A DNA stretch of 64,000 bases from Desulfopila aestuarii DSM 18488 (GCA_945863875.1 CAMBBS010000004.1:99125-163124); one strand, 5' to 3'. Shown: positions 8,679 to 17,697, numbered from the stretch's first letter. Translations and numbers: made by a program. The notes: a model not told the origin generated them from the letters alone.

Positions 8679-9142
8679 CGTGCCGCCTCCATACGTGCTT
8701 CCAAATAAAAAGTGCGCAGGCCGATCACCAGGGCAATGAGCGCCGGAACGTAAAGAAAGTGATCCATCTTGCTGATAAAATAGAGTACTTTGGTAACCGA
8801 AAGGGGAGGGGCAAGCTGTTCGCCCCAGCTCTCTCTCTGGATAAAATCAGTCGCCACAAGGTGTTCAAAGGCGGTGTGGCCGATAAAGGCCAGCACGTTC
8901 CAGCAGAACAGCAGGATGCAGAAAAGCTGCAGGTATTTCCACCCTTTGCTGACAAGAACCGGTGACCGGCGGGTATGCCAGTAGAGATAGGCTAACGCCC
9001 CCATAAACAGGAGATGGGCCATCTGATGGACATAGATCCCCTCCGGCGCACCATGCGACTGAAGCGCCCATGCACTCTCGGTTTGTCCGAGAACGAGAAG
9101 CACTGGTAAGCCTATGCTTTGTATGAAGAGGGTCTGTTTCAT
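8675..9142 (-). CDS. Small integral membrane protein, unknown function
   Basis: A 155-residue protein from the ATG at 9142, which has an AGGA box; the longer frame upstream has no such support. The N-terminus MKQTLFIQSIGLPVLLVLG with an AWA-type site near residue 25 looks like a cleavable signal. It is followed by three or more hydrophobic segments, one carrying conserved-looking His residues (YVHQMAHLLFMG), and further His at GHTAFEH and KMDHFLY. Intramembrane histidines could bind metal or haem, but this is speculation. It overlaps the downstream kinase by 4 bp and is likely a sensing partner for it. A possible sigma-54 promoter lies about 25 bp upstream. Confidence 0.7.
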   Translation of the reverse strand: MKQTLFIQSIGLPVLLVLGQTESAWALQSHGAPEGIYVHQMAHLLFMGALAYLYWHTRRSPVLVSKGWKYLQLFCILLFCWNVLAFIGHTAFEHLVATDFIQRESWGEQLAPPLSVTKVLYFISKMDHFLYVPALIALVIGLRTFYLEARMEAAR

Positions 9143-9166
9143 TTTATTTTTTCCTGTGTTGTTTAC

Positions 9167-9183
9167 TTGCATTATTTGTGCCT
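9167..9183 (-). promoter_or_regulatory. Possible sigma-54 promoter upstream of kinase operon
   Basis: On the minus strand the sequence AGGCACA-aata-ATGCA has the GG-N10-GC spacing of a -24/-12 promoter and 9 of 12 consensus bases. It lies about 25 bp before the start of the small membrane protein that heads the kinase/receiver/molybdoenzyme run. It is a moderate match only. Confidence 0.35.
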
Positions 9184-9523
9184 GTAGGTACAACAGTGTC
9201 GAGAATGGAAAAATATAATGTATTATCAGATTGTTGAGATTCGTCGTTGGACGTGTGGATGGGCTCAGCAAAGAGAAGATGATCGTTTAAAGAAAAAATG
9301 CGCAACGAAAAGGTTGCACACTGCGCAGCAGCTTTTAAGAAAAGCGGGAGTTCGCTGGTCAAGGAGATACGCAATTGCTTTTACATCGGCGGCTAAAGGC
9401 ACGTCCGCTGCGGCGCAACATAGATGATGCATCTCGGCAAGGTGCATGGAAAGACAACTGTGTCGATGAGCAGGCGTGTTGTCGAGGACAGAGTGCAACA
9501 TTAAAGTTGCTGACAGGCCCCTG

Positions 9524-10177
9524 TTAGACTCGGTCGTCTTGATGTGCTGGGAAGGTGAGGCACAACAGGTTTTTCTCTTGGCGGTAGGTCGCACAGACCT
9601 GGTCGGCCAGGAGGCGCTGGTCATCGTCTGGAAACCTGCCGGGCGGCAGAACATTCTTTTCCTCGATCCTGAAGCAAATGGCAATATTTTCCTGCTCCAC
9701 GTCCCCACAAACCGTCACGGTGCTTCCCGACGCACAATCTTCATAAAGAGTCAGCAAAGTAAGATATATAAGGGATTCAAGAGAGATAAGGTGGGTGCAG
9801 ATGGCAATATCCGGTGGGCAGTCGACGGTTGTGTGGATCTCTTGCATTGCTGCCTGGCGGCTGGCCAGAGCGACCACCAGAGACAGCGTCTCCTGCAGGT
9901 TCGCATGGGCCAGGCTGGTATCGCCGCTATGGGCATAGCGATTGAGATTTTTCATGATGATGTTCGACCGGTCAACCTGTTTGGCAATGGTCTGGGTGAT
10001 TGACAAGACGCGGTCAAGCGGCAACCCGCCGGTTTGTTCCGCCATTTGCGCATAGTCCTCGAGGAGGCCGGCATTTTCGTTGATGATCGACAGGGTGTTT
10101 TTAATTTCATGGGAAATGGCTGCCGAAATTTTTGCAAAGACCAGGACGCAGACCCTGTCGGGAGTTGATTTTTCCAT
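9524..10177 (-). CDS. Histidine-kinase-like protein with degenerate ATPase domain
   Basis: A 217-residue soluble protein. The HisKA part begins at once, with H-box SHEIKNTLSI (His23) and a second helix around residues 60-85. The rest has the length of a small HATPase domain, but the expected N-box is replaced by LIYLTLLTLYEDC and no G1 (DxGxG) or G2 (GxGLGL) motif is seen. ATP binding is therefore unlikely. Such proteins can act as phosphotransfer or phosphatase partners, in the manner of Spo0B. It lies 132 bp downstream of a receiver and its full kinase on the same strand. It is the second ATPase-deficient sensor in this signalling block. Confidence 0.75.
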   Translation of the reverse strand: MEKSTPDRVCVLVFAKISAAISHEIKNTLSIINENAGLLEDYAQMAEQTGGLPLDRVLSITQTIAKQVDRSNIIMKNLNRYAHSGDTSLAHANLQETLSLVVALASRQAAMQEIHTTVDCPPDIAICTHLISLESLIYLTLLTLYEDCASGSTVTVCGDVEQENIAICFRIEEKNVLPPGRFPDDDQRLLADQVCATYRQEKNLLCLTFPAHQDDRV

Positions 10178-10309
10178 AGCATTGTCTCATTTTAAAAAAT
10201 TGTTAATAATTCCAAGCAGGAGGGTACAGTGCGTCAGCCGGCTGATGGATACTTCATCGTCTGTTTTTTCGACGGAACCTTTCTCCGTCGGTTGACGTTA
10301 TACGCGCAC

Positions 10310-10705
10310 TTACGGTGCCGTCTGTTTCGACTGAAAGGCGCCTTCGATTTTTTCCATCAGAAGGTTAAGGTCAACCGGCTTCATGACATAATCGTAGGCG
10401 CCAAGTTCCATCCCCTTTTGTCCGGCGGCAAAAGAGCCATGCCCGGTGAGCATGATCACCGCCAGCGAGGGATACTTCACCTGCAGGCTGGCCAGAACCT
10501 CAAGGCCATCGAGGTCGGGCATTTTCAGGTCCAGAACGAGTACATCAGGTCGTTCCTGTTCAATTGCCGCCAGCGTCGCTTTGCCGGAATTGGTCATGCT
10601 TGCCTGAAAGTTTCGAAGTCGCAACCGAGCGACCAGGGTTGACGCAAATTCGATTTCGTCGTCGGCTATCAATACTGTCAGATTGTGTTTCTCAGTCTGT
10701 GTCAT
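10310..10705 (-). CDS. Single-domain response regulator
   Basis: A 131-residue receiver domain with acidic pocket DDE, phosphoacceptor Asp in VLVLDLKMP, Thr in VIMLTGHG and Lys in YVMKPVD, and no output domain. Two ATGs are possible (10711 and 10705). I prefer 10705 because an AAAGGG box is then correctly spaced. It overlaps the end of the upstream Cache kinase (stop at 10692), so the two are a cognate pair. Confidence 0.9.
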   Translation of the reverse strand: MTQTEKHNLTVLIADDEIEFASTLVARLRLRNFQASMTNSGKATLAAIEQERPDVLVLDLKMPDLDGLEVLASLQVKYPSLAVIMLTGHGSFAAGQKGMELGAYDYVMKPVDLNLLMEKIEGAFQSKQTAP

Positions 10706-12413
10706 GTCCATCCCTTTGTATGGGGAGAGTTATTGTAAAGGCTGTTCCTTTGTCAATTTGTGATCGTACGGTAATATCGCCGCCAAGTTTTTTAATCAGG
10801 CCATAGGTAATTGATAGACCCAGACCGGTTCCTTTCCCGGTCTCCTTGGTGGTAAAAAAAGGCTCAAAAATATGCGGCAAAATTTCTTGAGCAATGCCGT
10901 GGCCGGTGTCCTGAATGACCACCCGGACCTCTCCGGCAACTGTATGCGTTATTATGGTTATAATTCCATCTTTGCCGATGGCGTCAATGCCGTTGTTGAT
11001 GATGTTTAAAAAAATCTGCTGCAACTGGAGATGATCGCTGGAGATCAGAGGGAGATCTTCCTGCAGCTGCAGATCTGCCAAGATCCTGTTATGCATCATC
11101 GAGTTTTCGAGAAAAATCAAGACTTCTTTTAAAATATCATTGACCTGAAGAGTCTCGTTATGCACATCGGCTCGTCTGGCAAAGCCGAGCAGCCGGTGGG
11201 TGATCGCCTTGCATCGCTCGACGCTTTTATTGACCCCCCTCAGGCAGCTGGATATAGTCTCTTTATGTTCGAAATCCGGAGTCATGAGTAAAAGGTCCTC
11301 GGCCAGGCCGGTCTTCTGGTTGATGATGGCCAGCGGATTGTTGATTTCATGACCGACTCCCGCCGCTAAGCGGCCGATGGAAACGAGCCTGTCGGTATGT
11401 TCCGCTTCTTTGAGCATGGTTATCTGCAGCTCGTCAGCCTTGCGGATTAGCTTGGTCAGCATGGTCACCAGCCCATAGACAATAACCAGGTTGAGGGCGA
11501 GGCAGGCCATGACGATGGTGACGAGCCTGGCCTGAAAGGCCACCCAGTCCTGGTGATGGATGTATTGTTTTTCCACCAGAATAAGGGACCAGGGAGTGTT
11601 CTTGATCTTGCCGATGGCATAGAAAATATTCTCGTCTTCTTCGGAGAGGCCATGATGGATTCCTGGAGACATGTCAAGGCCGGTCTCCGAGAAATGTCGA
11701 CCGTAATATTCCGACCGGGTCTGTGGCAGACCGGCTTTGTCGACCAGAAAAAGATCGTCCGAGACATTGGTCTTGATGGCATCGACAAATCGTTGCAGGG
11801 TAATGGCATCGATGGTTGCCCGCAAGACCCATGTTTTCTTGATTGTGGGGTCCATATGGGAGACGGCGATGGAAAAGTGAGGCACCTGTCGGTAACCAGC
11901 ATAGACATGGCTGATATAGAGCCCGCTGGAAATCACCTCCTTGAACCAGGTTTCCTCGGAATAGTCTTGCCCTTTGAGGTCGTAAGGCCCCCAGTAGTCC
12001 TGCTGTATGCCGGCATCATCGATGACCCCGAGGTCGGCAAAGAAATCATACTGGCGTTTGAGTCTGATGAAAAGTTGCTCGAGGCTGTTGCCGGTGGTGA
12101 GTTCGATATATCGATTAGGTCTGGCGACAAAAAGTACCACCGACTTCAGGCTTTCGACCATTGACTCGATTGACCTGATCGAGCCGTCGAGCCGCGATTC
12201 CAGCTGGCCGCGCTCTTCTTTCTCAAGCAAATCCTTGTAGTTGCTGTAACCGAGACCGGCGGTCATAATGACCGGCCCCATGGCGATGGCAATCATAACC
12301 GAAAACAGAATGAAGCTGAATTGCTTGTAGCTCCTTCTTTTTATCCCGGTCTGGATCGAATCCTCGAACACATACGGAAATATTTTATGGATAAAGTCGG
12401 ATAATATGCTCAT
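10692..12413 (-). CDS. Membrane sensor histidine kinase with double-Cache sensor domain
   Basis: A 573-residue kinase. A first TM helix (about residues 30-52) precedes an extracytoplasmic region of about 230 residues with the DxG..Y and YYGPYDLKG-type features of a dCache domain. A second TM (about 290-312), a HisKA domain with H-box GHEINNPLA (His355) and a full HATPase domain ([23 protein letters not shown]) follow. It probably detects a small periplasmic ligand such as a carboxylate or amino acid. It starts 4 bp inside the end of the NifX-like gene and overlaps the receiver after it. With the sigma-54 activator upstream, this is the central regulatory operon of the block, next to a DASS-family carboxylate/anion transporter, which suggests carboxylate sensing. 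Confidence 0.92.
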   Translation of the reverse strand: MSILSDFIHKIFPYVFEDSIQTGIKRRSYKQFSFILFSVMIAIAMGPVIMTAGLGYSNYKDLLEKEERGQLESRLDGSIRSIESMVESLKSVVLFVARPNRYIELTTGNSLEQLFIRLKRQYDFFADLGVIDDAGIQQDYWGPYDLKGQDYSEETWFKEVISSGLYISHVYAGYRQVPHFSIAVSHMDPTIKKTWVLRATIDAITLQRFVDAIKTNVSDDLFLVDKAGLPQTRSEYYGRHFSETGLDMSPGIHHGLSEEDENIFYAIGKIKNTPWSLILVEKQYIHHQDWVAFQARLVTIVMACLALNLVIVYGLVTMLTKLIRKADELQITMLKEAEHTDRLVSIGRLAAGVGHEINNPLAIINQKTGLAEDLLLMTPDFEHKETISSCLRGVNKSVERCKAITHRLLGFARRADVHNETLQVNDILKEVLIFLENSMMHNRILADLQLQEDLPLISSDHLQLQQIFLNIINNGIDAIGKDGIITIITHTVAGEVRVVIQDTGHGIAQEILPHIFEPFFTTKETGKGTGLGLSITYGLIKKLGGDITVRSQIDKGTAFTITLPIQRDGHDTD

Positions 12414-12766
12414 AATGCCAACCTTTGATCCTTGCTTTTTATAAGTATGTCGCCCTGCCGCAGGGACCCGGAAACAATTTTTTCCACCGCCTTCTGCCAG
12501 CCGCCGATGACCGCATCGAGCACGGTAACTTTTTTCCAGACCAGGAATCTGTAATGCACATCCTCTATCCCGCCGCAGACAACATCGGTGATGTTTTCTT
12601 CAACGGCCATCTGGCACAGCGCCTCGTCCGAGGGCCGTTCCAGAATGATAATTTTCGGTTCGCTGGTTGTCGCACCGTTTTTGAAGCGGACGATGAGTAT
12701 TTCCGTCGCCAGATCAAATCGCGGGGCGATAAAATCGCCCTGTATAGGGATTAAAAGCTTCTGCAT
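12410..12766 (-). CDS. NifX/NifB-type dinitrogenase cofactor-like domain protein
   Basis: A 118-residue protein whose fold signature matches the dinitrogenase iron-molybdenum cofactor biosynthesis family (PF02579): an N-terminal strand MQKLLIPIQGDFIAPRFD, a central ITDVVCGGIED, and a C-terminal helix. No nif gene is nearby. Stand-alone members often occur with two-component genes in Desulfobacterota, possibly as small-ligand or metal-cluster sensors. It sits between the sigma-54 activator (12 bp upstream) and the Cache kinase (4-bp overlap), so it is part of a signalling operon rather than a nitrogenase locus. A direct role is not known. Confidence 0.75.
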   Translation of the reverse strand: MQKLLIPIQGDFIAPRFDLATEILIVRFKNGATTSEPKIIILERPSDEALCQMAVEENITDVVCGGIEDVHYRFLVWKKVTVLDAVIGGWQKAVEKIVSGSLRQGDILIKSKDQRLAL

Positions 12767-12777
12767 AGGGGGTCCTG

Positions 12778-14253
12778 TTAATCTTGTAAGCCGTATTTCT
12801 TCATTTTCCGCCAGAGTTTCATCCGTCCCCAGCCGAGGCCTTCGGCAACTTTGGTTCTGTTGCCCCCATGCTCCTTGAGAGTTTCGACGATGTGTCGGCG
12901 TTCGATATCCGTCCAGCTCTCCTGGTTGTCTTGTCGTGTCGTATCGCTGTCTGGTGGTGGATTGTCGACCCTGACATCTATGGATTTGGGCTCCGGCGCC
13001 GGGGCGTCCGCTGGTGATTGCTGCTCCAGCAGGTAGGGAGGTAAATGATCGGTGTTAATCTTTCTCCGGTTACAGATATTCACGGCGTATTCAATAATAT
13101 TGCTCAGTTCGCGTATGTTGCCGGGGTAGCCGTACGGCAGGAGAACCTCCATGGCATTTGGCGCAAAACCGACAATGGTTTTGCTCAGTGCCTTGGTGAA
13201 TTTCTGCAGAAAATAATCGAGCAGGTAGCGGATATCCCCGTCGCGTTCGCGCAGGGGCGGCAGGTGGATATGGAGAACGTTGAGGCGATAGAAAAGATCC
13301 TCGCGGAAGGTGCTGTTGCGCACCTGCTCCCGGAGCGGTCGGTGCGTCGCGGCAATCATCCGCACATCAACAGAGACCTTGTGCTCGCCGCCTACGGGGA
13401 TAAATTCCCGATCGTCAAGCACGGAGAGCAGTTTGACCTGCAGGGGCAGCGGCATATCGCCTATTTCCGTGAGAAAAAGCGTCCCTTTGTCCGCCAGGCT
13501 GAACAATCCCGGCTTGTTACGGCTGGCCCCGGTAAAGGCCCCTTTCACATGGCCAAAGAGTTCCGACTCGAGTAGTCCCGCCGGCAGGGCGCCGCAGTTG
13601 ATCTTGACGAAAGGAAACCTCGCCCGTGAAGATTTCTGGTGGATGATCTCGGCGATCTTGTCCTTTCCCGTGCCGGTTTCTCCGGTGATCATCACCGATG
13701 CATCGGTCTGGGCCAGAAGGGGTATCATGTCGAATACCTTTTGCATCTTCGGGCTGTAACCGACAAGCTCAAGCGAGGCGGAATTCCTCATGCCGGATTT
13801 GTGGGCCACCTCCCGGGCGGAAAGATCTTCGACAACGACCAGCAGGCCGCAATGGCTGCCCCCATGCTGATCGAGAATGGCAATGCTGTATTGTACGGCT
13901 ATCTTGCGCCGGTAGGAGTTGATGATATCACCTGTTACCGACAGTCCCTCTCCTGTCTGCATGACTTTATTGTAGAGCTGGCCCTTGTTGTTGCCGGTGT
14001 TGCTGCGGACGACCAGCTCGCCGTGAATTCCAGCGACCAGGTCGGTGGAGTAACCGGTCATCGCTTCCATCAGCCGATTCATGACGATGATCCTGAACGA
14101 GTCGTCCAGGATCATCGCCGGATGCGGGATGCCTTCCAAAAGGACAGGGATATCAAGATTGAGGGGAACGTTCATAGCTTTATCCGTGGCCTCATTGTCG
14201 CTGGTTAGGAGAACGCTGCATGCCATCTTTTTTTGTTTGTACCATATTGCCAC
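12778..14253 (-). CDS. Sigma-54-dependent transcriptional activator (PAS, AAA+, Fis HTH)
   Basis: Up to 491 residues. A PAS-like sensor domain (about 35-150) is followed by a sigma-54 AAA+ domain with Walker A GETGTGKD, the sigma-54 contact loop GAFTGAS and arginine-finger region, then a C-terminal Fis-type helix-turn-helix. The start is uncertain: the longest frame uses GTG at 14253, with GAGGAG only 2 bp away, while an ATG at 14175 directly precedes the PAS domain with a weak box. There is no receiver domain, so any link to the neighbouring receivers would be through protein contact or ligands sensed by PAS. It heads a run with the NifX-like protein and Cache kinase. A near-consensus sigma-54 promoter 3.4 kb away (upstream of the receiver/kinase-like fusion) is a natural target. 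Confidence 0.92.
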   Translation of the reverse strand: MAIWYKQKKMACSVLLTSDNEATDKAMNVPLNLDIPVLLEGIPHPAMILDDSFRIIVMNRLMEAMTGYSTDLVAGIHGELVVRSNTGNNKGQLYNKVMQTGEGLSVTGDIINSYRRKIAVQYSIAILDQHGGSHCGLLVVVEDLSAREVAHKSGMRNSASLELVGYSPKMQKVFDMIPLLAQTDASVMITGETGTGKDKIAEIIHQKSSRARFPFVKINCGALPAGLLESELFGHVKGAFTGASRNKPGLFSLADKGTLFLTEIGDMPLPLQVKLLSVLDDREFIPVGGEHKVSVDVRMIAATHRPLREQVRNSTFREDLFYRLNVLHIHLPPLRERDGDIRYLLDYFLQKFTKALSKTIVGFAPNAMEVLLPYGYPGNIRELSNIIEYAVNICNRRKINTDHLPPYLLEQQSPADAPAPEPKSIDVRVDNPPPDSDTTRQDNQESWTDIERRHIVETLKEHGGNRTKVAEGLGWGRMKLWRKMKKYGLQD

Positions 14254-14272
14254 GTCTCCTCACCAACTATTT

Positions 14273-15796
14273 TCAACCGCCGGCGGGGACCATCACCGTC
14301 ATGCCCATCAATGGCCAGATGACCGTGACCGCCACCCAGACCATCACCATCAGCAGGATACTGGCGGGAACGCCGTAGAGGAAAAACTGAGCGGTGGTGA
14401 ACTGTTTCGAGCTGTAGGCAATGGCATTGGGCGCCGCACCGACGAGCAGAATAAACGGCATACCGGCGGTGACCAGGGAGGAGAAGAGGATGACCTCGCC
14501 GGAAACCCCGAGGTAGGGCGCGACGACCAGGGCAACCGGCAGGGAAATCGCTATTGCCGCGACGTTCATGATGAAGTTGGTCATGATCATGACGAAAAAG
14601 GCCATGCCGAGGATAAAAACGATGCCGGAGGATTCTTGAAACAGCACCAGCCAGTTCACCGCCAGCCATTTGGCCGCGCCGGTATCCCAGAGACAGAAGC
14701 CGATGGACATTGCCCCGGAAAAGAGCAGAATGATATTCCAGGGGATATCTTCCAGATCCCTGATGGTGAGGATATTGAGAAGAAAGAAGGAGATGGTTGA
14801 CAGAAGCAGAAGCCCGGTTTTGTCAAGGCCTTTCAAGGCTGGTACAAAGTTTTGCAGGGCGATTATCAGGATCACGGAAAAGACGATCGCGACTACCAGG
14901 ATTTCATTCTTTGACCATCCTCCCAATTCGGTGTACATCGTTTTCGCCCGCTCTTTGAGCCCGACGATCCGGTCTTTTTCCGGCTTGCAGACCAGCATGA
15001 AAAACCCCCAGAGCAGAAAAATCATCAGCCAACCGACGGGAAACATATACAAGGTCAGTTGGAAAAAGGATATGTCCACGTTCATGATGTCCTTGTAAAA
15101 CCCAAGGGCGACTGCGCCACGGGCAGCGCCCAGCAGGGTGATAATACTTCCCGCACCTGCCACATAGGCCATGCCGATAAAAAGTCCTCGGCCGAAGCGA
15201 GTCGGGCCATCGTCTTCGGAGTAGAGGGCGTTGATGGTCATCAACAGAGGGAACATGGTCGCCGCCACGGCGGTATGGGCCATGAGATGGGTGAGTACTC
15301 CCGTCATGACAAAACAGCCCAGGTAGATCATACTGGTGCGCTCTCCGATTATCGAGAGCATTTTATAGGCAAGCCGTTTGGTCAGTCCCGATTTGGTGAA
15401 GACCATGCCGATGACCAGCGAACCGAAGATGAACAGTACCGAGGGGTCCATGAAATCCCTGAAGGCGACCTTTGGTTCCCTGATTAAAAACAGTGCCTGG
15501 AGGGCGCCGATAGCCAGGCTGGTTACGCCGATGGGAACGACTTCGAAGACCCACCAGACGGCGGCAAGGCAGAAGACCGCCAGGGCGCCTTTGGCCTGCT
15601 TGCTGAGCTCAAAGCTGACACCCAGGGGGTCGATGGCCGCCTCCCAGGGAGGGGAAAAGTAGACTCCGAGAAAGAGCCCAATGCCAAGAAGAATAAAGAA
15701 AATGCGTTTCCAATCAAACTGGAATTTTTTGGGGCCACCTGATTTTTCAACTGCTGTCAGGTCAGTAGCCTGAGCGATATCTTTTGTCATAGTCAT
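14273..15796 (-). CDS. DASS-family (SLC13-like) anion/sodium symporter
   Basis: A 507-residue integral membrane protein with about 12 hydrophobic segments and two repeated halves. The signature region MTNFIMNVAAIAISLPVA and the second-half AAPNAIAYSSKQF carry the SNT/NxxxN-like features of divalent anion:Na+ symporters. The N-terminus is cytoplasmic and charged. Family members move C4-dicarboxylates, citrate, sulfate or related anions with sodium; the substrate here is not determinable from sequence. It lies between the sigma-54 activator and receiver genes, all on the minus strand, which suggests its expression is controlled by that system. Confidence 0.88.
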   Translation of the reverse strand: MTMTKDIAQATDLTAVEKSGGPKKFQFDWKRIFFILLGIGLFLGVYFSPPWEAAIDPLGVSFELSKQAKGALAVFCLAAVWWVFEVVPIGVTSLAIGALQALFLIREPKVAFRDFMDPSVLFIFGSLVIGMVFTKSGLTKRLAYKMLSIIGERTSMIYLGCFVMTGVLTHLMAHTAVAATMFPLLMTINALYSEDDGPTRFGRGLFIGMAYVAGAGSIITLLGAARGAVALGFYKDIMNVDISFFQLTLYMFPVGWLMIFLLWGFFMLVCKPEKDRIVGLKERAKTMYTELGGWSKNEILVVAIVFSVILIIALQNFVPALKGLDKTGLLLLSTISFFLLNILTIRDLEDIPWNIILLFSGAMSIGFCLWDTGAAKWLAVNWLVLFQESSGIVFILGMAFFVMIMTNFIMNVAAIAISLPVALVVAPYLGVSGEVILFSSLVTAGMPFILLVGAAPNAIAYSSKQFTTAQFFLYGVPASILLMVMVWVAVTVIWPLMGMTVMVPAGG

Positions 15797-15932
15797 AATT
15801 CTACCACCATAAATGTGGTGCCTCCCTATAGGCTGGGAAAAAGGCGCAAAGATCCGTTATCTGCAAAAATTGTCTGCAGCTCCTTTGGTCGAACAAATTG
15901 CCTTGCCGAAAATCACCTCCGGCGCAGGGTGG

Positions 15933-16373
15933 TTACCAGGCCTTGCTTTTCAGGATGTTTTCGATCTCCTCTCTCGATTTTTTCTGCAGAATCAGGATTC
16001 GTTTGTCTTTTGCTTCGGCGATTTTTTTGAGCAGCTCCTGGATGTCTACCGGTTTTTCCAGGAAGTCCTCGGCCCCGAGCTTCATAGCCTCGGTGCTCTT
16101 CTTGATGGAACCCTGGCCGCTGAGCATGATGATCTCCGCCTCCGGGTGGTTTTCCTTGATCTGTTTCAAGGTCTCCAGGCCGTCCATGCCGGGCATGGCC
16201 AGATCGATGACGATGGCGTCGAATTCCTGTTTGTCCACCAGGCTGATCGCCTCTTCGCCGCGGGTTGCCCCGGTCACCTTGAGGCCCCGTACTTCCAGTC
16301 GCTGGGTGAGGGTTTTGAGAAAATCATCCTCATCATCCACCAGCAAAACTTTGGCGTGCAGATTTTTTTCCAT
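15933..16373 (-). CDS. Single-domain response regulator with C-terminal helix
   Basis: A 146-residue receiver with DDED acidic pocket, phosphoacceptor Asp in AIVIDLAMP, Ser/Thr site in IIMLSGQG and Lys in FLEKPVD. About 25 extra residues form a charged helix at the C-terminus (KDKRILILQKKSREEIEN). It follows the receiver/kinase-like fusion gene by 34 bp with a GGAG box, so both are probably transcribed from the sigma-54 promoter at 17.7 kb. No DNA-binding domain is present. Confidence 0.88.
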   Translation of the reverse strand: MEKNLHAKVLLVDDEDDFLKTLTQRLEVRGLKVTGATRGEEAISLVDKQEFDAIVIDLAMPGMDGLETLKQIKENHPEAEIIMLSGQGSIKKSTEAMKLGAEDFLEKPVDIQELLKKIAEAKDKRILILQKKSREEIENILKSKAW

Positions 16374-16407
16374 ATTGTGTGGCTCCTTTAAAAGAATATT
16401 AAAACGG

Positions 16408-17628
16408 TCAGGTTGTCGCTACCTTGTGCGAATGAACCTTGTCGTTGGCTGCTTTGATTGTTGCCGAGAGCTCTTCAATATTCACCGGCTTGTTCATATA
16501 GGCGAATGCGCCAAGTCGCATACATTCATCCATATCCTTGGTGGTGCCATGGCCGGTGAGGATGATCACCTCTATCTCGGGCGCCAGTTCTTTTGTTTTG
16601 CGCAGCACCTCAACACCATGGAGGCCGGGCATCTTCAGGTCGAGAACCATGACCTCAGGTTGATCCTCGGCGATCAGTTCAAGTGCCTCCTTGCCGTCGT
16701 AAACACCGTAGGTGCCGACATCACGACTGATGAGGCGCTGTGAAACCGTCTGGACAAAGTCCCGTTCATCGTCGACGAAGAGCACCTTGGAAGGAAGTTC
16801 GAATTTCTGTTGTCGATAGACATTATCGGCATAGGTTTTCCGTGTTTCCACGGTAACGTCCTCAACTCCCGGCAGTTGTTTGACAAGCTGAGTCAGATCT
16901 TTTTTCAGGCCGCTGAAGTTCAAGGCTGTATTTGGCACGACCAGGGTGATGTTGCCGCCATCCGCCCTGACTTCCGCTTTATGTCCGTTGTTGAGCAGGA
17001 GTTGTTCTGTCTGCGCCACCAGTTTCATGTTCTGCACGGCCTTCTGGGACTCGGCAGTACGCAGGACGGAGGTTTTGTGAAAGTAGCCGAGAATTTCTTT
17101 GGTGATCTGGCGATGATTCAGGTCCTCGGCCGGAACGAGCAGGTCATAGAGCGTGCTGTCATAGGCCTCTTTCTGAAAAAGAAAATCGGTCCAGCTGAAG
17201 GCACTGATGTCATGGTTACGGATGTTTTTTTGCGCGTCTTTTTTCGACAGACCTTCGGCCATGGCACGTTCTATGCGTCGATCTTTTTTATCAACGAGCA
17301 GTACTCGCAACACCTCAGTAATCCGAGGAGAAATAAGAGAAGTGAGAAAGCCGTAGAACAGATACTCGTCGGGCGAGCTGAGTTTGTCGGCCAGCAGCAG
17401 GCGAAACATGTTGACGGTTTTTTCTCTCTCAAGGGTGAACTGGTTGAAAACAGATGTCTTGGAGTAGAGCATCTTGCGCAGTCGCTCAGGATTGGCGTCG
17501 AATTGGGCGGCGGTTTCTTGTAACAGATTTTCGTCGGTATAGACCTTCAGGGTAAGAGTGCTGGAAAGCTCACCGATAATACCGGACTCGAGTGTAGGTA
17601 GACAGGGAAATAATGCGATTGATGACAT
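16408..17628 (-). CDS. Degenerate cytidylate-kinase-like domain fused to a response-regulator receiver
   Basis: A 406-residue fusion from the ATG at 17628 (GGGAGGA box 7 bp upstream). Residues about 1-200 resemble the cytidylate kinase-like family (PF13189): helices and the RRIERAMAEGLSKKDAQK and FLFQKEAYDSTLYDLLV regions match the middle and end of that fold. The expected N-terminal P-loop (GSGG-type) is not present, the region reading LESGIIGELSS, so nucleotide kinase activity is doubtful. Residues about 205-275 form a small alpha/beta linker, and 285-400 are a receiver with Asp in VMVLDLKMP and Lys in YMNKPVN. A sigma-54 promoter lies about 75 bp upstream. The domain likely serves as an output or ligand-binding module; function unknown. 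Confidence 0.75.
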   Translation of the reverse strand: MSSIALFPCLPTLESGIIGELSSTLTLKVYTDENLLQETAAQFDANPERLRKMLYSKTSVFNQFTLEREKTVNMFRLLLADKLSSPDEYLFYGFLTSLISPRITEVLRVLLVDKKDRRIERAMAEGLSKKDAQKNIRNHDISAFSWTDFLFQKEAYDSTLYDLLVPAEDLNHRQITKEILGYFHKTSVLRTAESQKAVQNMKLVAQTEQLLLNNGHKAEVRADGGNITLVVPNTALNFSGLKKDLTQLVKQLPGVEDVTVETRKTYADNVYRQQKFELPSKVLFVDDERDFVQTVSQRLISRDVGTYGVYDGKEALELIAEDQPEVMVLDLKMPGLHGVEVLRKTKELAPEIEVIILTGHGTTKDMDECMRLGAFAYMNKPVNIEELSATIKAANDKVHSHKVATT

Positions 17629-17697
17629 GTTGGGTCCTCCCTCGTAAAACAATTTTGATCTGCAGTAATAAACCGTGTATAAAGCCTTTACTACCAT

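Noticed and set aside
9265..9708. A 147-codon minus-strand frame between the membrane protein and the degenerate kinase
   Set aside because: It overlaps the kinase-like gene in another frame, is His/Cys-rich without motif structure, and has no ribosome site. The gap before 9524 is left unannotated.
10270..10290. CGACGGA...TCCGTCG inverted repeat
   Set aside because: A perfect 7-bp stem but followed by A-run on the minus strand, so not a terminator; could be coincidental.
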